In this document: positions 17,299 through 26,349 of the stretch, in pieces
Layout of the letters: the number at the start of each line of letters is the position of its first letter
Numbering within the stretch: position 1 is the stretch's first letter
Assembly (NCBI GenBank): GCA_947652735.1
Contig: CANTEG010000005.1
Location: 62,001-126,000 of the forward strand
Origin: an uncultured Lachnospiraceae bacterium
GTDB lineage: Bacteria > Bacillota > Clostridia > Lachnospirales > Lachnospiraceae
Length of the DNA stretch: 64,000 nucleotides
Direction: 5' to 3'
Made by a program: the position numbers and the translations under genes
Notes under the pieces: model-generated
Databases searched by the model: none
Told to the model about the DNA's origin: nothing
The model's input: the letters and a program-made list of their open reading frames with translations, nothing else

Positions 17299-19167
17299 AT
17301 GGCATTACTGAATAGAATTTTAAAGGAAAATGATATAAAGAGTATTGATAAGAGTGATTATGACAGACTTGCTTATGAAATCAGGCAGTTTCTTATTGAT
17401 AAGGTCAGCAGGCAGGGTGGACATCTCGCCTCTAATTTAGGTTGTGTGGAGCTTACGATGGCACTTCATCTTGTTATGAATTTCCCTGAGGATAAGCTCA
17501 TTTTTGATGTGGGACATCAGGCATATACACATAAGCTTCTTACAGGACGGAAGAATGACTTTGATACGCTAAGAACCTATGGCGGCATGAGCGGCTTTCC
17601 AAAGACAAGGGAAAGCGACTGTGATGTGTTTAACACAGGTCACAGCTCCACAAGTATATCAGCAGCCATGGGGTTTGCAGTGGCACGTGACTTAAAGGGA
17701 GGAAATGAAAAGGTTGCGGCAGTTATTGGTGACGGTTCCCTTACAGGTGGTATGGCATATGAGGCGATAAATTGTCTGGCACAGACAAAAACAGGCTGTG
17801 TAATTGTAATTAATGACAATGAAATGTCAATTGACAAAAACGTTGGCGGACTTTCCAAATACTTAAATAGCATCAGAGTCGGAACTGCTTATAATGAGCT
17901 TAAGGTGGGAGTGGAAAACAGTCTGCTTAGTACAAAGGCAGGAGAGAAGGTTGCCAAGACAATAAAACGTTCCAAAGATACTATAAAGCAGTTTCTTGTA
18001 CCGGGAATGTTTTTTGAGGAGCTTGGAGTAACCTATGTAGGGCCTGTTGATGGGCATAATGTCAATGAAATGGTTTCCACCTTTAGAAAAGCATTTAAGT
18101 TAAATAAACCGATTATTATACATGTTAAAACAAAAAAGGGAATGGGTTACAGACATGCAGAGAGACATCCGGATTATTTTCATGGTATCGCTGCATTTGA
18201 CCAATTAACGGGAAGATTGCTTGTAAAGAAAGAATGTAAAACGTATACGGACATATTTGCAAGATATATGGTAACCATGGGAGAAAAACATGATAAGCTT
18301 GTAGCTGTTACGGCGGCAATGTCCATAGGAACAGGCTTAAACCGGTTCCAGGAGCAGTTCCCAAAAAGAATGTTTGATGTAGGGATAGCAGAGCAGCATG
18401 CAGTTACATTTGCCGCAGGACTGGCAGCCGCAGGCATGATTCCTGTCGTTGCAATTTATTCATCATTTTTGCAGAGGGCATATGACCAGATACTGCATGA
18501 TGTATGTCTTCAGGGACTTCATGTAATATTTGCAGTAGACCGTTCGGGTATTGTGGGACAGGATGGGGAGACGCATCAGGGTATTTATGATATATCCTTT
18601 CTGTCACATATGCCGGGGATGACCGTAATGGCACCGAAAAACAGATATGAGCTTGAGAGTATGATGGAATTTGCCGTATCTTATGACGGCCCTGTTGCCA
18701 TCAAATATCCGAGAGGTGATGCATATAAAGGGCTTCAGGAATATAACGCACCGGTTGAGCTTGGAAAAAGTGAGGTTATTTTTAGAGGAAGCAGGGTTGC
18801 AATCCTTGCCTGCGGTAATATGGTGGAGGAGGCAGTTAGGCTGACCGATATGCTCAAGGCAGAAGGATGTGATCCCACACTTGTGAATGTACGGTTTGTG
18901 TCAAATGCGGACCGTGAATTACTTGAGAATATATGCAGCAATCACTCGGTTTTGGTAACGATGGAGGAAAATATTATAAAGGGCGGATATGGAGAGCTTG
19001 TCGATGCTTGTATTTTGGACGAGGGAATAAAGACACCTGAACAATTTGTCCATTTAAACTGCGGAATTGACAAAGGATATGTGGAGCAGGGCTCCATAAA
19101 AAGACTGCGTGAGGAGCTTGGTATAGACGCAAACTCAGTTTTTGCAAAAATAAAGGAACTGCTTTAA
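17299..19167 (+). CDS. dxs: 1-deoxy-D-xylulose-5-phosphate synthase
   Basis: A 622-residue thiamine-diphosphate enzyme making DXP from pyruvate and glyceraldehyde 3-phosphate, the first step of the MEP isoprenoid pathway. The N-terminal HLASNLGCVELT, the ThDP motif GDGSLTGGMAYEAIN, the GHDG-type loop (GPVDGHNV) and the pyrimidine-binding region (FDVGIAEQHAVTFAAG) with DRSGIVGQDGETHQG are all present. The ATG immediately follows the ispA stop. Confidence 0.96.
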   Translation: MALLNRILKENDIKSIDKSDYDRLAYEIRQFLIDKVSRQGGHLASNLGCVELTMALHLVMNFPEDKLIFDVGHQAYTHKLLTGRKNDFDTLRTYGGMSGFPKTRESDCDVFNTGHSSTSISAAMGFAVARDLKGGNEKVAAVIGDGSLTGGMAYEAINCLAQTKTGCVIVINDNEMSIDKNVGGLSKYLNSIRVGTAYNELKVGVENSLLSTKAGEKVAKTIKRSKDTIKQFLVPGMFFEELGVTYVGPVDGHNVNEMVSTFRKAFKLNKPIIIHVKTKKGMGYRHAERHPDYFHGIAAFDQLTGRLLVKKECKTYTDIFARYMVTMGEKHDKLVAVTAAMSIGTGLNRFQEQFPKRMFDVGIAEQHAVTFAAGLAAAGMIPVVAIYSSFLQRAYDQILHDVCLQGLHVIFAVDRSGIVGQDGETHQGIYDISFLSHMPGMTVMAPKNRYELESMMEFAVSYDGPVAIKYPRGDAYKGLQEYNAPVELGKSEVIFRGSRVAILACGNMVEEAVRLTDMLKAEGCDPTLVNVRFVSNADRELLENICSNHSVLVTMEENIIKGGYGELVDACILDEGIKTPEQFVHLNCGIDKGYVEQGSIKRLREELGIDANSVFAKIKELL

Positions 19168-19214
19168 ACAAAATACATAAGAGTTACGATTGGAAATAAT
19201 AAAGAGGATTTGGT

Positions 19215-20042
19215 ATGCAGGAAAAGGTGAAAAAGGAAAGATTGGATATACTGCTTGTGAACAGGGGGCTTGCCGCTTCAAGAGAGAAGGCAAAGGCAGT
19301 TATTATGTCGGGCATCGTATATGTAGACAATGTGAAAGAGGATAAGGCAGGGACAACCTTTCCTGATAATGTGAGGATTGAGGTTCGTGGAAATACATTA
19401 AGGTATGTGAGCAGGGGCGGATTAAAGCTTGAGAAAGCCATAAATGAATTTGGGATTGTTTTAAATGAAAAGGTTTGCATGGACGTTGGCTCGTCTACGG
19501 GAGGCTTTACAGACTGTATGCTGCAAAATGGGGCAATAAAGGTTTTTTCTGTTGACGTTGGACATGGTCAGCTTGACTGGAAGCTTAGAAATGATGACAG
19601 GGTTGTCTGCATGGAAAAGACAAACATAAGATATGTCACACCTGAGGATATTGGTGAGGAAGTGGACTTTGCGTCCATTGATGTTTCGTTTATATCGCTG
19701 ACGAAGGTTCTTTTGCCTGTAAAAAATATCTTGAAGGATGACGGTAAAATCGTATGCCTGATAAAGCCACAGTTTGAGGCAGGCAGGGATAAGGTTGGTA
19801 AAAAGGGTGTAGTCAGGGATAAGGTGGTTCACAGTCAGGTTATAGACATGGTTGTAAATTATGCAAGGTCCATTGATTTATATCCGCTTATGCTTGATTT
19901 TTCACCTGTTAAGGGACCTGAAGGAAATATAGAATATCTCCTGTATCTTTCAAAGAAAGAAGCACAAAGCCTTTCAATTAATATAGAGGAAATTGTGGCA
20001 GAGTCACATACTACACTGGATAAGGAACAAATACATGAATAA
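19215..20042 (+). CDS. tlyA: TlyA family rRNA methyltransferase/hemolysin
   Basis: A 275-residue protein with an N-terminal S4 RNA-binding domain (RLDILLVNRGLAASREKAKA) and a FtsJ-type Rossmann methyltransferase domain with the SAM motif CMDVGSSTGGFTDCML. TlyA proteins 2'-O-methylate rRNA; the 'hemolysin' name is historical. It overlaps the nadK start by 8 nt. Confidence 0.9.
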   Translation: MQEKVKKERLDILLVNRGLAASREKAKAVIMSGIVYVDNVKEDKAGTTFPDNVRIEVRGNTLRYVSRGGLKLEKAINEFGIVLNEKVCMDVGSSTGGFTDCMLQNGAIKVFSVDVGHGQLDWKLRNDDRVVCMEKTNIRYVTPEDIGEEVDFASIDVSFISLTKVLLPVKNILKDDGKIVCLIKPQFEAGRDKVGKKGVVRDKVVHSQVIDMVVNYARSIDLYPLMLDFSPVKGPEGNIEYLLYLSKKEAQSLSINIEEIVAESHTTLDKEQIHE

Positions 20043-20865
20043 ATTTCTTATTTTTACAAATACGGACAAGGACTTGGGACTTGCACTGAGCAACAAAATA
20101 ACGGAATATATCATAAGCAGGGGCGGAACAGCTGCAATTGTACTGGATTTTATTGAGGACAGCGAGAAAAAAAGGGAGACTCTTTTAGATGGTGTTCAGG
20201 CAGTTATTGTGCTTGGCGGTGACGGAACAATGCTTCGTGCCGCAAGAATGATAGGAGCGTATGACATTCCATTGATTGGTATTAATTTAGGCACCCTTGG
20301 TTTTTTGACAGAGGTTGAGGAGACCAATGTTTTTAAGGCATTGGACAGATTGCTTAGCGATAACTATATCATTGAAAACCGCATTATGATTGAGGGAACC
20401 ATTGGCGGAAAAACGTATCATTCCCTCAATGACATTGTAATTACGAGAGCGGGGTTTTCACGTGTCATAGGTCTTAATGTATATGTAAACGGACAACTTC
20501 TTGATACATATGAGGCAGACGGCATCATTGTGGCAACACCTACAGGCTCCACAGGGTATAATTTGTCCGCAGGGGGTCCTATCATAAGTCCTAAGTCAAA
20601 GGTTATTGTGGTTACCCCAATATCCCCACATTCACTTACATCAAAAAGTATTGTTTTTGATTGTCTTGATGAAATTAAAATAGAGATAATAAAAAAGCGT
20701 AAAACCCAGGATACCGAGGCAATCGTATCATTTGACGGTGAAAACAGCATTGGACTTGGTACGGGAGATATAGTAACGGCCCGTACATCTGCGCGTACTC
20801 TCAGGCTTATCAAGATGTATGATGTGAATTTTTACAGTGTGCTCCGGGATAAAATAGGAGGTTGA
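20035..20865 (+). CDS. nadK: NAD kinase
   Basis: ATP-NAD kinase, 276 residues, which phosphorylates NAD to NADP. The GGDGTMLRAAR nucleotide motif is near residue 60 and the second motif, TPTGSTGYNLSAGGPI, near residue 165. The ATG at 20035, inside the end of tlyA, follows AAGGAA; a longer frame starting at 19993 has no ribosome site. Confidence 0.94.
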   Translation: MNKFLIFTNTDKDLGLALSNKITEYIISRGGTAAIVLDFIEDSEKKRETLLDGVQAVIVLGGDGTMLRAARMIGAYDIPLIGINLGTLGFLTEVEETNVFKALDRLLSDNYIIENRIMIEGTIGGKTYHSLNDIVITRAGFSRVIGLNVYVNGQLLDTYEADGIIVATPTGSTGYNLSAGGPIISPKSKVIVVTPISPHSLTSKSIVFDCLDEIKIEIIKKRKTQDTEAIVSFDGENSIGLGTGDIVTARTSARTLRLIKMYDVNFYSVLRDKIGG

Positions 20866-20869
20866 CATT

Positions 20870-21316
20870 TTGAAGGATAAACGACAAAGTGCAATTATCA
20901 AAATTATAAGTGAAAATAACATAGATACCCAGGAAATGCTTTTGAAACATTTGAATGACAGCGGATTTGACACGACACAGGCAACAGTGTCAAGGGATAT
21001 CAGGGAGTTAAACATAACAAAGCTTTCTTATGACGGAAACAAGCATAAATATGTTGTGGGTTCGGGAAACACGAACCGCTTTGATGTATCAGGTAAACAT
21101 ATAATTGAAAATTATATTTTATCAATAGACCATGCAGGGAATCTTATTGTAATCAAAACCACAGCAGGATATGCGATGGCGGTTGCGACAGTCATTGACA
21201 GTCTTAAGGAAGAGGATATTATGGGATGTATTGCAGGTGATGATACACTGTTTATAGCGATAAAGAAGCCTGAAAGGGCGGATGAAATAATTGGGAGTAT
21301 AAAAAAATGCTACTAA
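20870..21316 (+). CDS. argR: Arginine repressor ArgR/AhrC
   Basis: A 148-residue arginine-responsive regulator. The N-terminal winged helix carries the typical ATVSRDIRELNITKL motif and the C-terminal domain has the hexamer/arginine-binding AGDDTLFIAIK segment. It represses arginine biosynthesis; an argD-type gene lies at 57.3 kb. A TTG start follows AGGAGG, and the end overlaps recN by 10 nt. Confidence 0.94.
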   Translation: MKDKRQSAIIKIISENNIDTQEMLLKHLNDSGFDTTQATVSRDIRELNITKLSYDGNKHKYVVGSGNTNRFDVSGKHIIENYILSIDHAGNLIVIKTTAGYAMAVATVIDSLKEEDIMGCIAGDDTLFIAIKKPERADEIIGSIKKCY

Positions 21317-22995
21317 ATATGCACATAAAAAATATTGTTTTGATTGATGATATAGATATAAGCTTTGATGACAATTTAAACATTTTGACAGGAGAGACGG
21401 GAGCTGGTAAGTCAATTATAATCGGCTCACTTGGAATATGCCTTGGCGGTAAATTTCAAAAGGAGCTTCTCCGTGATGATACGATGGATGGAATTGTGGA
21501 GCTTACATTTTCCATTGACAGGACAGGGATAAGAAAACAGCTTGAAAAAATGGATGTTTATCCTGATGAGAATAACGAACTTCTTATTGCAAGGAGATTG
21601 AACAAAAACGGAAGAACAATAAACAGAATCAATGACAATACCGTAACAACTGCAAAGCTTAGGGAAGTTGCAGGGGTACTGATTGATTTACATGCACAGC
21701 ATGAGCAGCAGACTTTGTTAAAGCCGTCCATGCATATGGAAATTCTGGACAGATTCGGCGGTGAGGATATAGCGAAGATAAAAGCCTCTGTTAAGAATTT
21801 ATATGATACATACATAAAGCTTAATAAGGACATGGAAGAAATGTCCATAGATGAAAATGAAAAAAACAGACAGATGGATTTTCTGCAATATGAAATCAAG
21901 GAGATAAGTGCGGCAAAGCTGGTTCCTGGAGAGGATGAGGAGCTTGAGACAGCATATAAAAAGGCTGTTAATGCAAAGGAAATACTTTCCACTGCTTCGG
22001 AAATATACGATGCAACAGGGTATGGAAGCAAGGCATCTGTAGCGGACTTACTCAGTCATGCCTTAGGTCAGATGAAGCAGCTTTCGGCACTAGATACGGA
22101 TCTGGATTCTCTTTGCAGTAGTCTGATTGACATTGATTCCATGTTAAATGATTTTAACCGTGAACTTTCGGATTACATGCAGTCAATGGAATTTGATGAT
22201 GAACAGTTCGCATCAATAGAAAGCAGGCTGGATATCATTAATTCCTTAAAGGCAAAATACGGAAGAACAATTTCTGATATTTTAGCATCACTTGAAAAAT
22301 TTGAAACGGAATATGACAGTCTTGTATTATATGATGAACAAATGGAAAAGCTAAATAAAGAAATTAAAAAATTAGAAGACAGTCTCACATCTGAGTGTGA
22401 TAAACTTACAATTGCCCGGCAAAATACGGCAAAAAAGCTTTGTTCCATGATTAAGGAAGCTCTTATCGAGCTTAATTTTACATCTGTTGAGTTTGATATG
22501 AGATTTACAAAGCTGGATAAGTTTACCCAAAATGGAAATGATCAGGCGTATTTTATGATATCTACCAATGTGGGAGAAAAAATAAGACCGCTTTTTGATG
22601 TTGCATCAGGCGGTGAATTGTCAAGAGTTATGCTTGCACTCAAGTCATGTATAGCATATGAGGATGACACACCAACCCTTATATTTGATGAAATTGATGT
22701 GGGAATCAGCGGTAAAACCGCACAGAGCGTTGCAAAAAAACTCTCAATCATAGGCAGGCAGCATCAGGTAATCTGTATCACACATCTTCCACAGATAGCA
22801 TCTATGGCGGATTCGCATTTTATAATAGAAAAAAAGGTGGAAAATAATAAAACAACAACCAATATAAGGAAGCTGGATGAAACGTCAGAGATTGAAGAAA
22901 TATCAAGATTATTGGGCGGTGAGGAAGTTACCGAAGCAACACTTACAAATGCTAAGGAAATGAAGGATTTGGCAAATAAAACAAAAATATACTGA
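21307..22995 (+). CDS. recN: DNA repair protein RecN
   Basis: SMC-like ATPase for double-strand break repair, 562 residues. The N-terminal Walker A is GETGAGKS (near residue 30). Two long coiled-coil arms fill the middle (about 150-380). The C-terminal ABC signature FDVASGGELSRVMLALK and Walker B LIFDEIDVGISG complete the site. Followed by a good terminator. Confidence 0.96.
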   Translation: MLLNMHIKNIVLIDDIDISFDDNLNILTGETGAGKSIIIGSLGICLGGKFQKELLRDDTMDGIVELTFSIDRTGIRKQLEKMDVYPDENNELLIARRLNKNGRTINRINDNTVTTAKLREVAGVLIDLHAQHEQQTLLKPSMHMEILDRFGGEDIAKIKASVKNLYDTYIKLNKDMEEMSIDENEKNRQMDFLQYEIKEISAAKLVPGEDEELETAYKKAVNAKEILSTASEIYDATGYGSKASVADLLSHALGQMKQLSALDTDLDSLCSSLIDIDSMLNDFNRELSDYMQSMEFDDEQFASIESRLDIINSLKAKYGRTISDILASLEKFETEYDSLVLYDEQMEKLNKEIKKLEDSLTSECDKLTIARQNTAKKLCSMIKEALIELNFTSVEFDMRFTKLDKFTQNGNDQAYFMISTNVGEKIRPLFDVASGGELSRVMLALKSCIAYEDDTPTLIFDEIDVGISGKTAQSVAKKLSIIGRQHQVICITHLPQIASMADSHFIIEKKVENNKTTTNIRKLDETSEIEEISRLLGGEEVTEATLTNAKEMKDLANKTKIY

Positions 22996-23022
22996 TTATA
23001 TACCACTGTTTTTTTTGATACT

Positions 23023-23053
23023 AAGAGTACATGCAAATTGTGTACTCTTTTTT
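23023..23053 (+). terminator. recN terminator
   Basis: Arms AAGAGTACA (23023-23031) and TGTACTCTT (23041-23049) followed by six T. Confidence 0.85.
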
Positions 23054-23060
23054 ATATTTG

Positions 23061-23166
23061 TGTCAGGTTTGATGAAAACCTGACATGTAGCGTCTGCCCC
23101 ATTTGCTGGAAGCAAATTTGGGTTTATGGGAAACGCAGTTTCCCATAGGCACGTTCCTAAAGGAAC
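23061..23166. repeat. Array of four consecutive hairpins between recN and spoIVB
   Basis: Four separate inverted repeats follow one another: 23061-23070/23076-23085 (TGTCAGGTTT), 23101-23106/23112-23117 (ATTTGC), 23125-23134/23138-23147 (TATGGGAAAC) and 23053-style GTTCC at 23153-23157/23162-23166. They follow the recN terminator and precede the 16-nt leader motif. Confidence 0.6.
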
Positions 23167-23175
23167 CTGCTAAGT

Positions 23176-23191
23176 AATGGGCTGATGTTCA
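23176..23191 (+). repeat. Copy 2 of the 16-nt leader motif AATGGGCTGATGTTCA
   Basis: Identical to the copies at 825 and 40017; it ends 18 nt before the spoIVB start codon. Confidence 0.7.
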
Positions 23192-23209
23192 GGTTTAGGA
23201 GGTATATAT

Positions 23210-24364
23210 ATGAGCGTTAAATATTATAGAAATATTTTATGTGCAATGCTGCTTTCAATATGCAGTTTAATATTTGTATCAGTATATAACGATGTAAGTT
23301 CGTTTTATGATAATACAACGGTAAGTGGAAAAGGAAGCATTTCTATCAATGAAGGGGAACCTGATATGAATCCTATCATTGCCGCTGAATCAACAGAGGG
23401 AGTCAGTGAGGAGAATACTGATGAAAAAGATAATGCCGTTCATATGGTTATGCCGTCGGGACAGCCGATTGGAATATATGTTAAAACAAAGGGCGTAATG
23501 GTAATTGGAACGGGAGAAATACAAACCCTTCAGGGTAATGATGTTTCTCCATGCCGTAACCTGATTGAGACTGGTGACTACATTATGGAAGTAAACGGTA
23601 CGGAAGTAAACGACAAGGAGGGACTGATTAATGCCATAGAGGCAAGTAAGGATAAGGAAATCATTATGAAGGTAAACAGAAAAGGTAATGAAATAAATGT
23701 TGCCGTAACACCCATTTTGTCGTCAAACAAAAAATACATGCTTGGTTTATGGGTAAAGGATGATATATCAGGAATAGGAACCTTAACCTATATAGATGAA
23801 AATGGTTTCGGAGCACTAGGACACAGCATAAATGATAATGATACAGGGGAGCTGTTTGATATTTCAGATGGAGCTATTTATCAGACGGAGCTTGTAAATA
23901 TAGTGAAATCTGATGGTGAGAGTCCGGGTCGGCTTGAGGGGATAATCAATTATTCGTCGTCTAATGTAATAGGACGTGTAAAAAACAATACGTTATACGG
24001 AATAAAGGGATATATGACAAAAAATGCATATGATTATCTTGCTTCAGGTGAATGGATGCCGATTGCGCATAAGAAGGATGCACATCTCGGAGAAGCCCTC
24101 CTTTTATCATCGGTATCAGGTAAGCCTGAATACTATGAAATTGAGATTACAGGTGTGGATATCAGTGACAGCAGCGGTAATAAGGGTTTGGAAATTACAA
24201 TTAAAGACTCACGGCTTTTGCAGCTTACAAGTGGAATCGTACAGGGTATGAGCGGTACGCCGATTATTCAGGATGGAAAGCTTTTAGGTGCGGTTACACA
24301 TGTATTTTTGAAGGATTCAGCCAAGGGGTATGGAACCTTTGTTGAGGATATGATGAAAAACTGA
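23210..24364 (+). CDS. spoIVB: SpoIVB peptidase (S55 family)
   Basis: Forespore-secreted serine protease, 384 residues, that signals pro-sigma-K processing. An N-terminal membrane/signal segment (about 8-26) is followed by a PDZ domain (about 85-170) and the S55 domain. The catalytic His is expected in GALGHSI (near residue 206) and the nucleophile in GMSGTPII, where most family members read GMSGSPI; the Ser of GMSG is kept. AGGAGG precedes the ATG. In most spore-formers spo0A follows directly; here three other genes intervene. Confidence 0.93.
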   Translation: MSVKYYRNILCAMLLSICSLIFVSVYNDVSSFYDNTTVSGKGSISINEGEPDMNPIIAAESTEGVSEENTDEKDNAVHMVMPSGQPIGIYVKTKGVMVIGTGEIQTLQGNDVSPCRNLIETGDYIMEVNGTEVNDKEGLINAIEASKDKEIIMKVNRKGNEINVAVTPILSSNKKYMLGLWVKDDISGIGTLTYIDENGFGALGHSINDNDTGELFDISDGAIYQTELVNIVKSDGESPGRLEGIINYSSSNVIGRVKNNTLYGIKGYMTKNAYDYLASGEWMPIAHKKDAHLGEALLLSSVSGKPEYYEIEITGVDISDSSGNKGLEITIKDSRLLQLTSGIVQGMSGTPIIQDGKLLGAVTHVFLKDSAKGYGTFVEDMMKN

Positions 24365-24465
24365 CCATATAAAAAATAACTAAAATGGCAATTTATAATA
24401 TTGCCAAAAAGAGGTAAGGTATAAAAGCAATTTAAGCTTAAAGCGTTTTAGGAGGGATTTTTATA

Positions 24466-25296
24466 ATGGCATACAAAAGAATTTTGACAATACAGGATAT
24501 ATCGTGCTTGGGACAATGCTCACTTACCGTGGCACTTCCTATTTTATCAGCATGTGGGCTTGAGACATGTGTACTTCCGTCAGCAGTGCTATCAACACAT
24601 ACAGGCGGCTTTACAGGTTACACATTCAGGGACTTAACAGATGATATGCCTGAAATTTTAACTCATTGGAAGAAAGAGCAAATAAGCTTTGACGGCTTTT
24701 ATACCGGTTATCTTGGAAGTACAAAACAGATTGACTATGTTAAGGAAGTTATGAACAATGTGGGAAAAGACACAAGTGTAAAGATTGTTGACCCGGCAAT
24801 GGCGGATGGTGGAAAGCTTTATCCGGGTTTTGATGAGGTATTTGCGGAGGCAATGGGAAGCTTATGTGAAGAGGCTGATATCATTCTGCCGAATATTACG
24901 GAAGCATGTTTTATAACCAAGTCTGAGTATATGGAAAAATATGACGAGGACTATATTGAAATGCTTCTTGAAAAGCTGACGGAAAAAAGCGACAAAACAG
25001 TCATACTTACTGGAGTTTCATTTGATGATGACAGCACAGGTGTTATGGTATTTGAAAATAAAAAGAAACAGTACTACAAGCATCAGAAAATAACTAAGGG
25101 CTGTCACGGTACGGGAGATATATTTGCATCTGTATTTGCAGGTTCCTATATGAAGGGGAAAGACGCATATGCTTCCGCGGTTATCGCTGCTGATTATGTA
25201 GTGGACTGTATCAAGGAAACAATCGGCGATGAGTCACATTGGTATGGTGCGAAATTTGAGCCTGTACTTGGAAGGCTGATTGAAAAACTAGCATAA
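24466..25296 (+). CDS. Pyridoxal/pyridoxamine kinase
   Basis: A 276-residue ribokinase-fold kinase (PdxY/PdxK type) that phosphorylates B6 vitamers. The N-terminus ILTIQDISCLGQCSLTVALP, the STHTGGF substrate loop and the C-terminal catalytic motif GCHGTGDIFASV, whose Asp is the base, support the call. AGGAGG precedes the ATG. Its position between spoIVB and the spo0A genes interrupts a usually tight pair. Confidence 0.88.
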   Translation: MAYKRILTIQDISCLGQCSLTVALPILSACGLETCVLPSAVLSTHTGGFTGYTFRDLTDDMPEILTHWKKEQISFDGFYTGYLGSTKQIDYVKEVMNNVGKDTSVKIVDPAMADGGKLYPGFDEVFAEAMGSLCEEADIILPNITEACFITKSEYMEKYDEDYIEMLLEKLTEKSDKTVILTGVSFDDDSTGVMVFENKKKQYYKHQKITKGCHGTGDIFASVFAGSYMKGKDAYASAVIAADYVVDCIKETIGDESHWYGAKFEPVLGRLIEKLA

Positions 25297-25459
25297 AAGA
25301 CTTGCACATATAACGTATATTAGATTAAAATAAGGCTGTTATGGTGAGGGGCTGTTATCAAAAGCTATGGTAGACAGAAACTCAGCGTAGCAGCTTTATT
25401 ATTAAATATAATTTAAGCTTCTACAGCAAAGATGCAACGGTTTTTATGAGGTGGATGAA

Positions 25460-25654
25460 ATGGCAGATAAAAAGGAAAGACAATCGTGTTGTGAGTCGTG
25501 TGCATATTTTATGTACGATGATGATTATGAATGTTATGTGTGCGATGTAAATCTTGATGAGGATGAAATGTCCAGATTTATGTCGGACTCATTTTTTAAT
25601 TGTCCATACTACAAGTATGGGGACGAATATAGTGTGGTAAGAAAACAGATGTAA
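25460..25654 (+). CDS. Small cysteine-rich protein (64 aa)
   Basis: An acidic 64-residue protein with six cysteines: CCESC near the N-terminus, then CYVC and a single C before PYYKYGDEY. The spacing suggests a zinc-binding domain of the kind found in small conserved Lachnospiraceae proteins (DUF6472-like; family assignment from memory). The ATG follows GAGGTGG. It sits between the B6 kinase and shikimate kinase. Confidence 0.6.
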   Translation: MADKKERQSCCESCAYFMYDDDYECYVCDVNLDEDEMSRFMSDSFFNCPYYKYGDEYSVVRKQM

Positions 25655-25663
25655 GGAGTTGTG

Positions 25664-25686
25664 TCAAGTTTTCTATGAAAACTTGA
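25664..25686. repeat. Perfect hairpin before aroK
   Basis: Ten-nt arms TCAAGTTTTC and GAAAACTTGA around a TAT loop. It resembles the hairpin at 23061 with a paired G-C to A-T change in the stem. Confidence 0.55.
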
Positions 25687-25705
25687 GCTTGGAGGTTATG
25701 GTTAC

Positions 25706-26203
25706 ATGGGTAATATAGTGCTGATAGGCATGCCGGGGGCAGGAAAGAGTACAATCGGGGTTCTACTTGCCAAGGCATTGAATTATGGATTTATTGATAC
25801 AGATTTAATAATACAAAATAAGACAGGAAAATTGCTTTTTCAGATAATAGAGGAAAATGGCATAGATGGTTTCTTAAATATTGAAAATGATATTATAAAA
25901 AATGTCGATACAGATAAAATGGTGATTGCAACAGGCGGAAGTGCAGTATTTGGAACAGAAGCAATGGGACATCTTAAGGAAAACGGGACGATTGTATATT
26001 TAAAACTGCCCTGTGAGGAGGTTGTAAGGAGAGTCAATAACATTACAACAAGAGGCATTGCAATGCAAAAGGGGAAATCGCTTGAGGATGTTTATGTGGA
26101 AAGAACTCCTTTGTATAATCAATATGCTGATATTACCATAGATTGTAACGGAACAACAATAGAGGAGTGTGTTGAAAAAATTGTGAATTTGCTGAGTGTT
26201 TAG
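25706..26203 (+). CDS. aroK: Shikimate kinase
   Basis: A 165-residue P-loop kinase that phosphorylates shikimate in the chorismate pathway. The Walker A motif GMPGAGKSTIG (residues 8-18), the shikimate-binding FIDTD and the TGGSAVF segment replacing the usual GGG loop are present. A typical lid Arg is seen in TTRGIAMQKG. GGAGG lies 17 nt upstream of the ATG, further than usual. No other aro gene is adjacent. Confidence 0.88.
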   Translation: MGNIVLIGMPGAGKSTIGVLLAKALNYGFIDTDLIIQNKTGKLLFQIIEENGIDGFLNIENDIIKNVDTDKMVIATGGSAVFGTEAMGHLKENGTIVYLKLPCEEVVRRVNNITTRGIAMQKGKSLEDVYVERTPLYNQYADITIDCNGTTIEECVEKIVNLLSV

Positions 26204-26253
26204 AGGGTAATATGTCGATAAAAAAATGACTGAAAATGTTGTCAAACGCTAGT

Positions 26254-26268
26254 GTCGCAACTTGCGAC
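26254..26268. promoter_or_regulatory. Perfect 15-bp palindrome upstream of the first Spo0A-like gene
   Basis: GTCGCAA-C-TTGCGAC, about 80 nt before the start codon. Each arm with its flank (TGTCGCA) is one base from the 0A box TGTCGAA, and TGTCGAT occurs at 26214-26220. Candidate operator. A possible promoter (TTGTTC, 17 nt, TATAAT at 26302-26307) lies just downstream. Confidence 0.4.
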
Positions 26269-26349
26269 CTCTTTGGTCTTGTTCCTCAAATATTGCAATT
26301 ATATAATGACAAGGAACAACAAAAAGATTATAGAAAGAGGGAAGATATT

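Noticed and set aside
20418-20813. Antisense frame opposite nadK
   Set aside because: It lies fully inside nadK, which has clear family motifs.
25297-25450. Possible riboswitch or structured leader with GGCTGTTAT repeats
   Set aside because: A weak stem with many G-U pairs can be drawn, but no known riboswitch core fits; it may be only a poor terminator.
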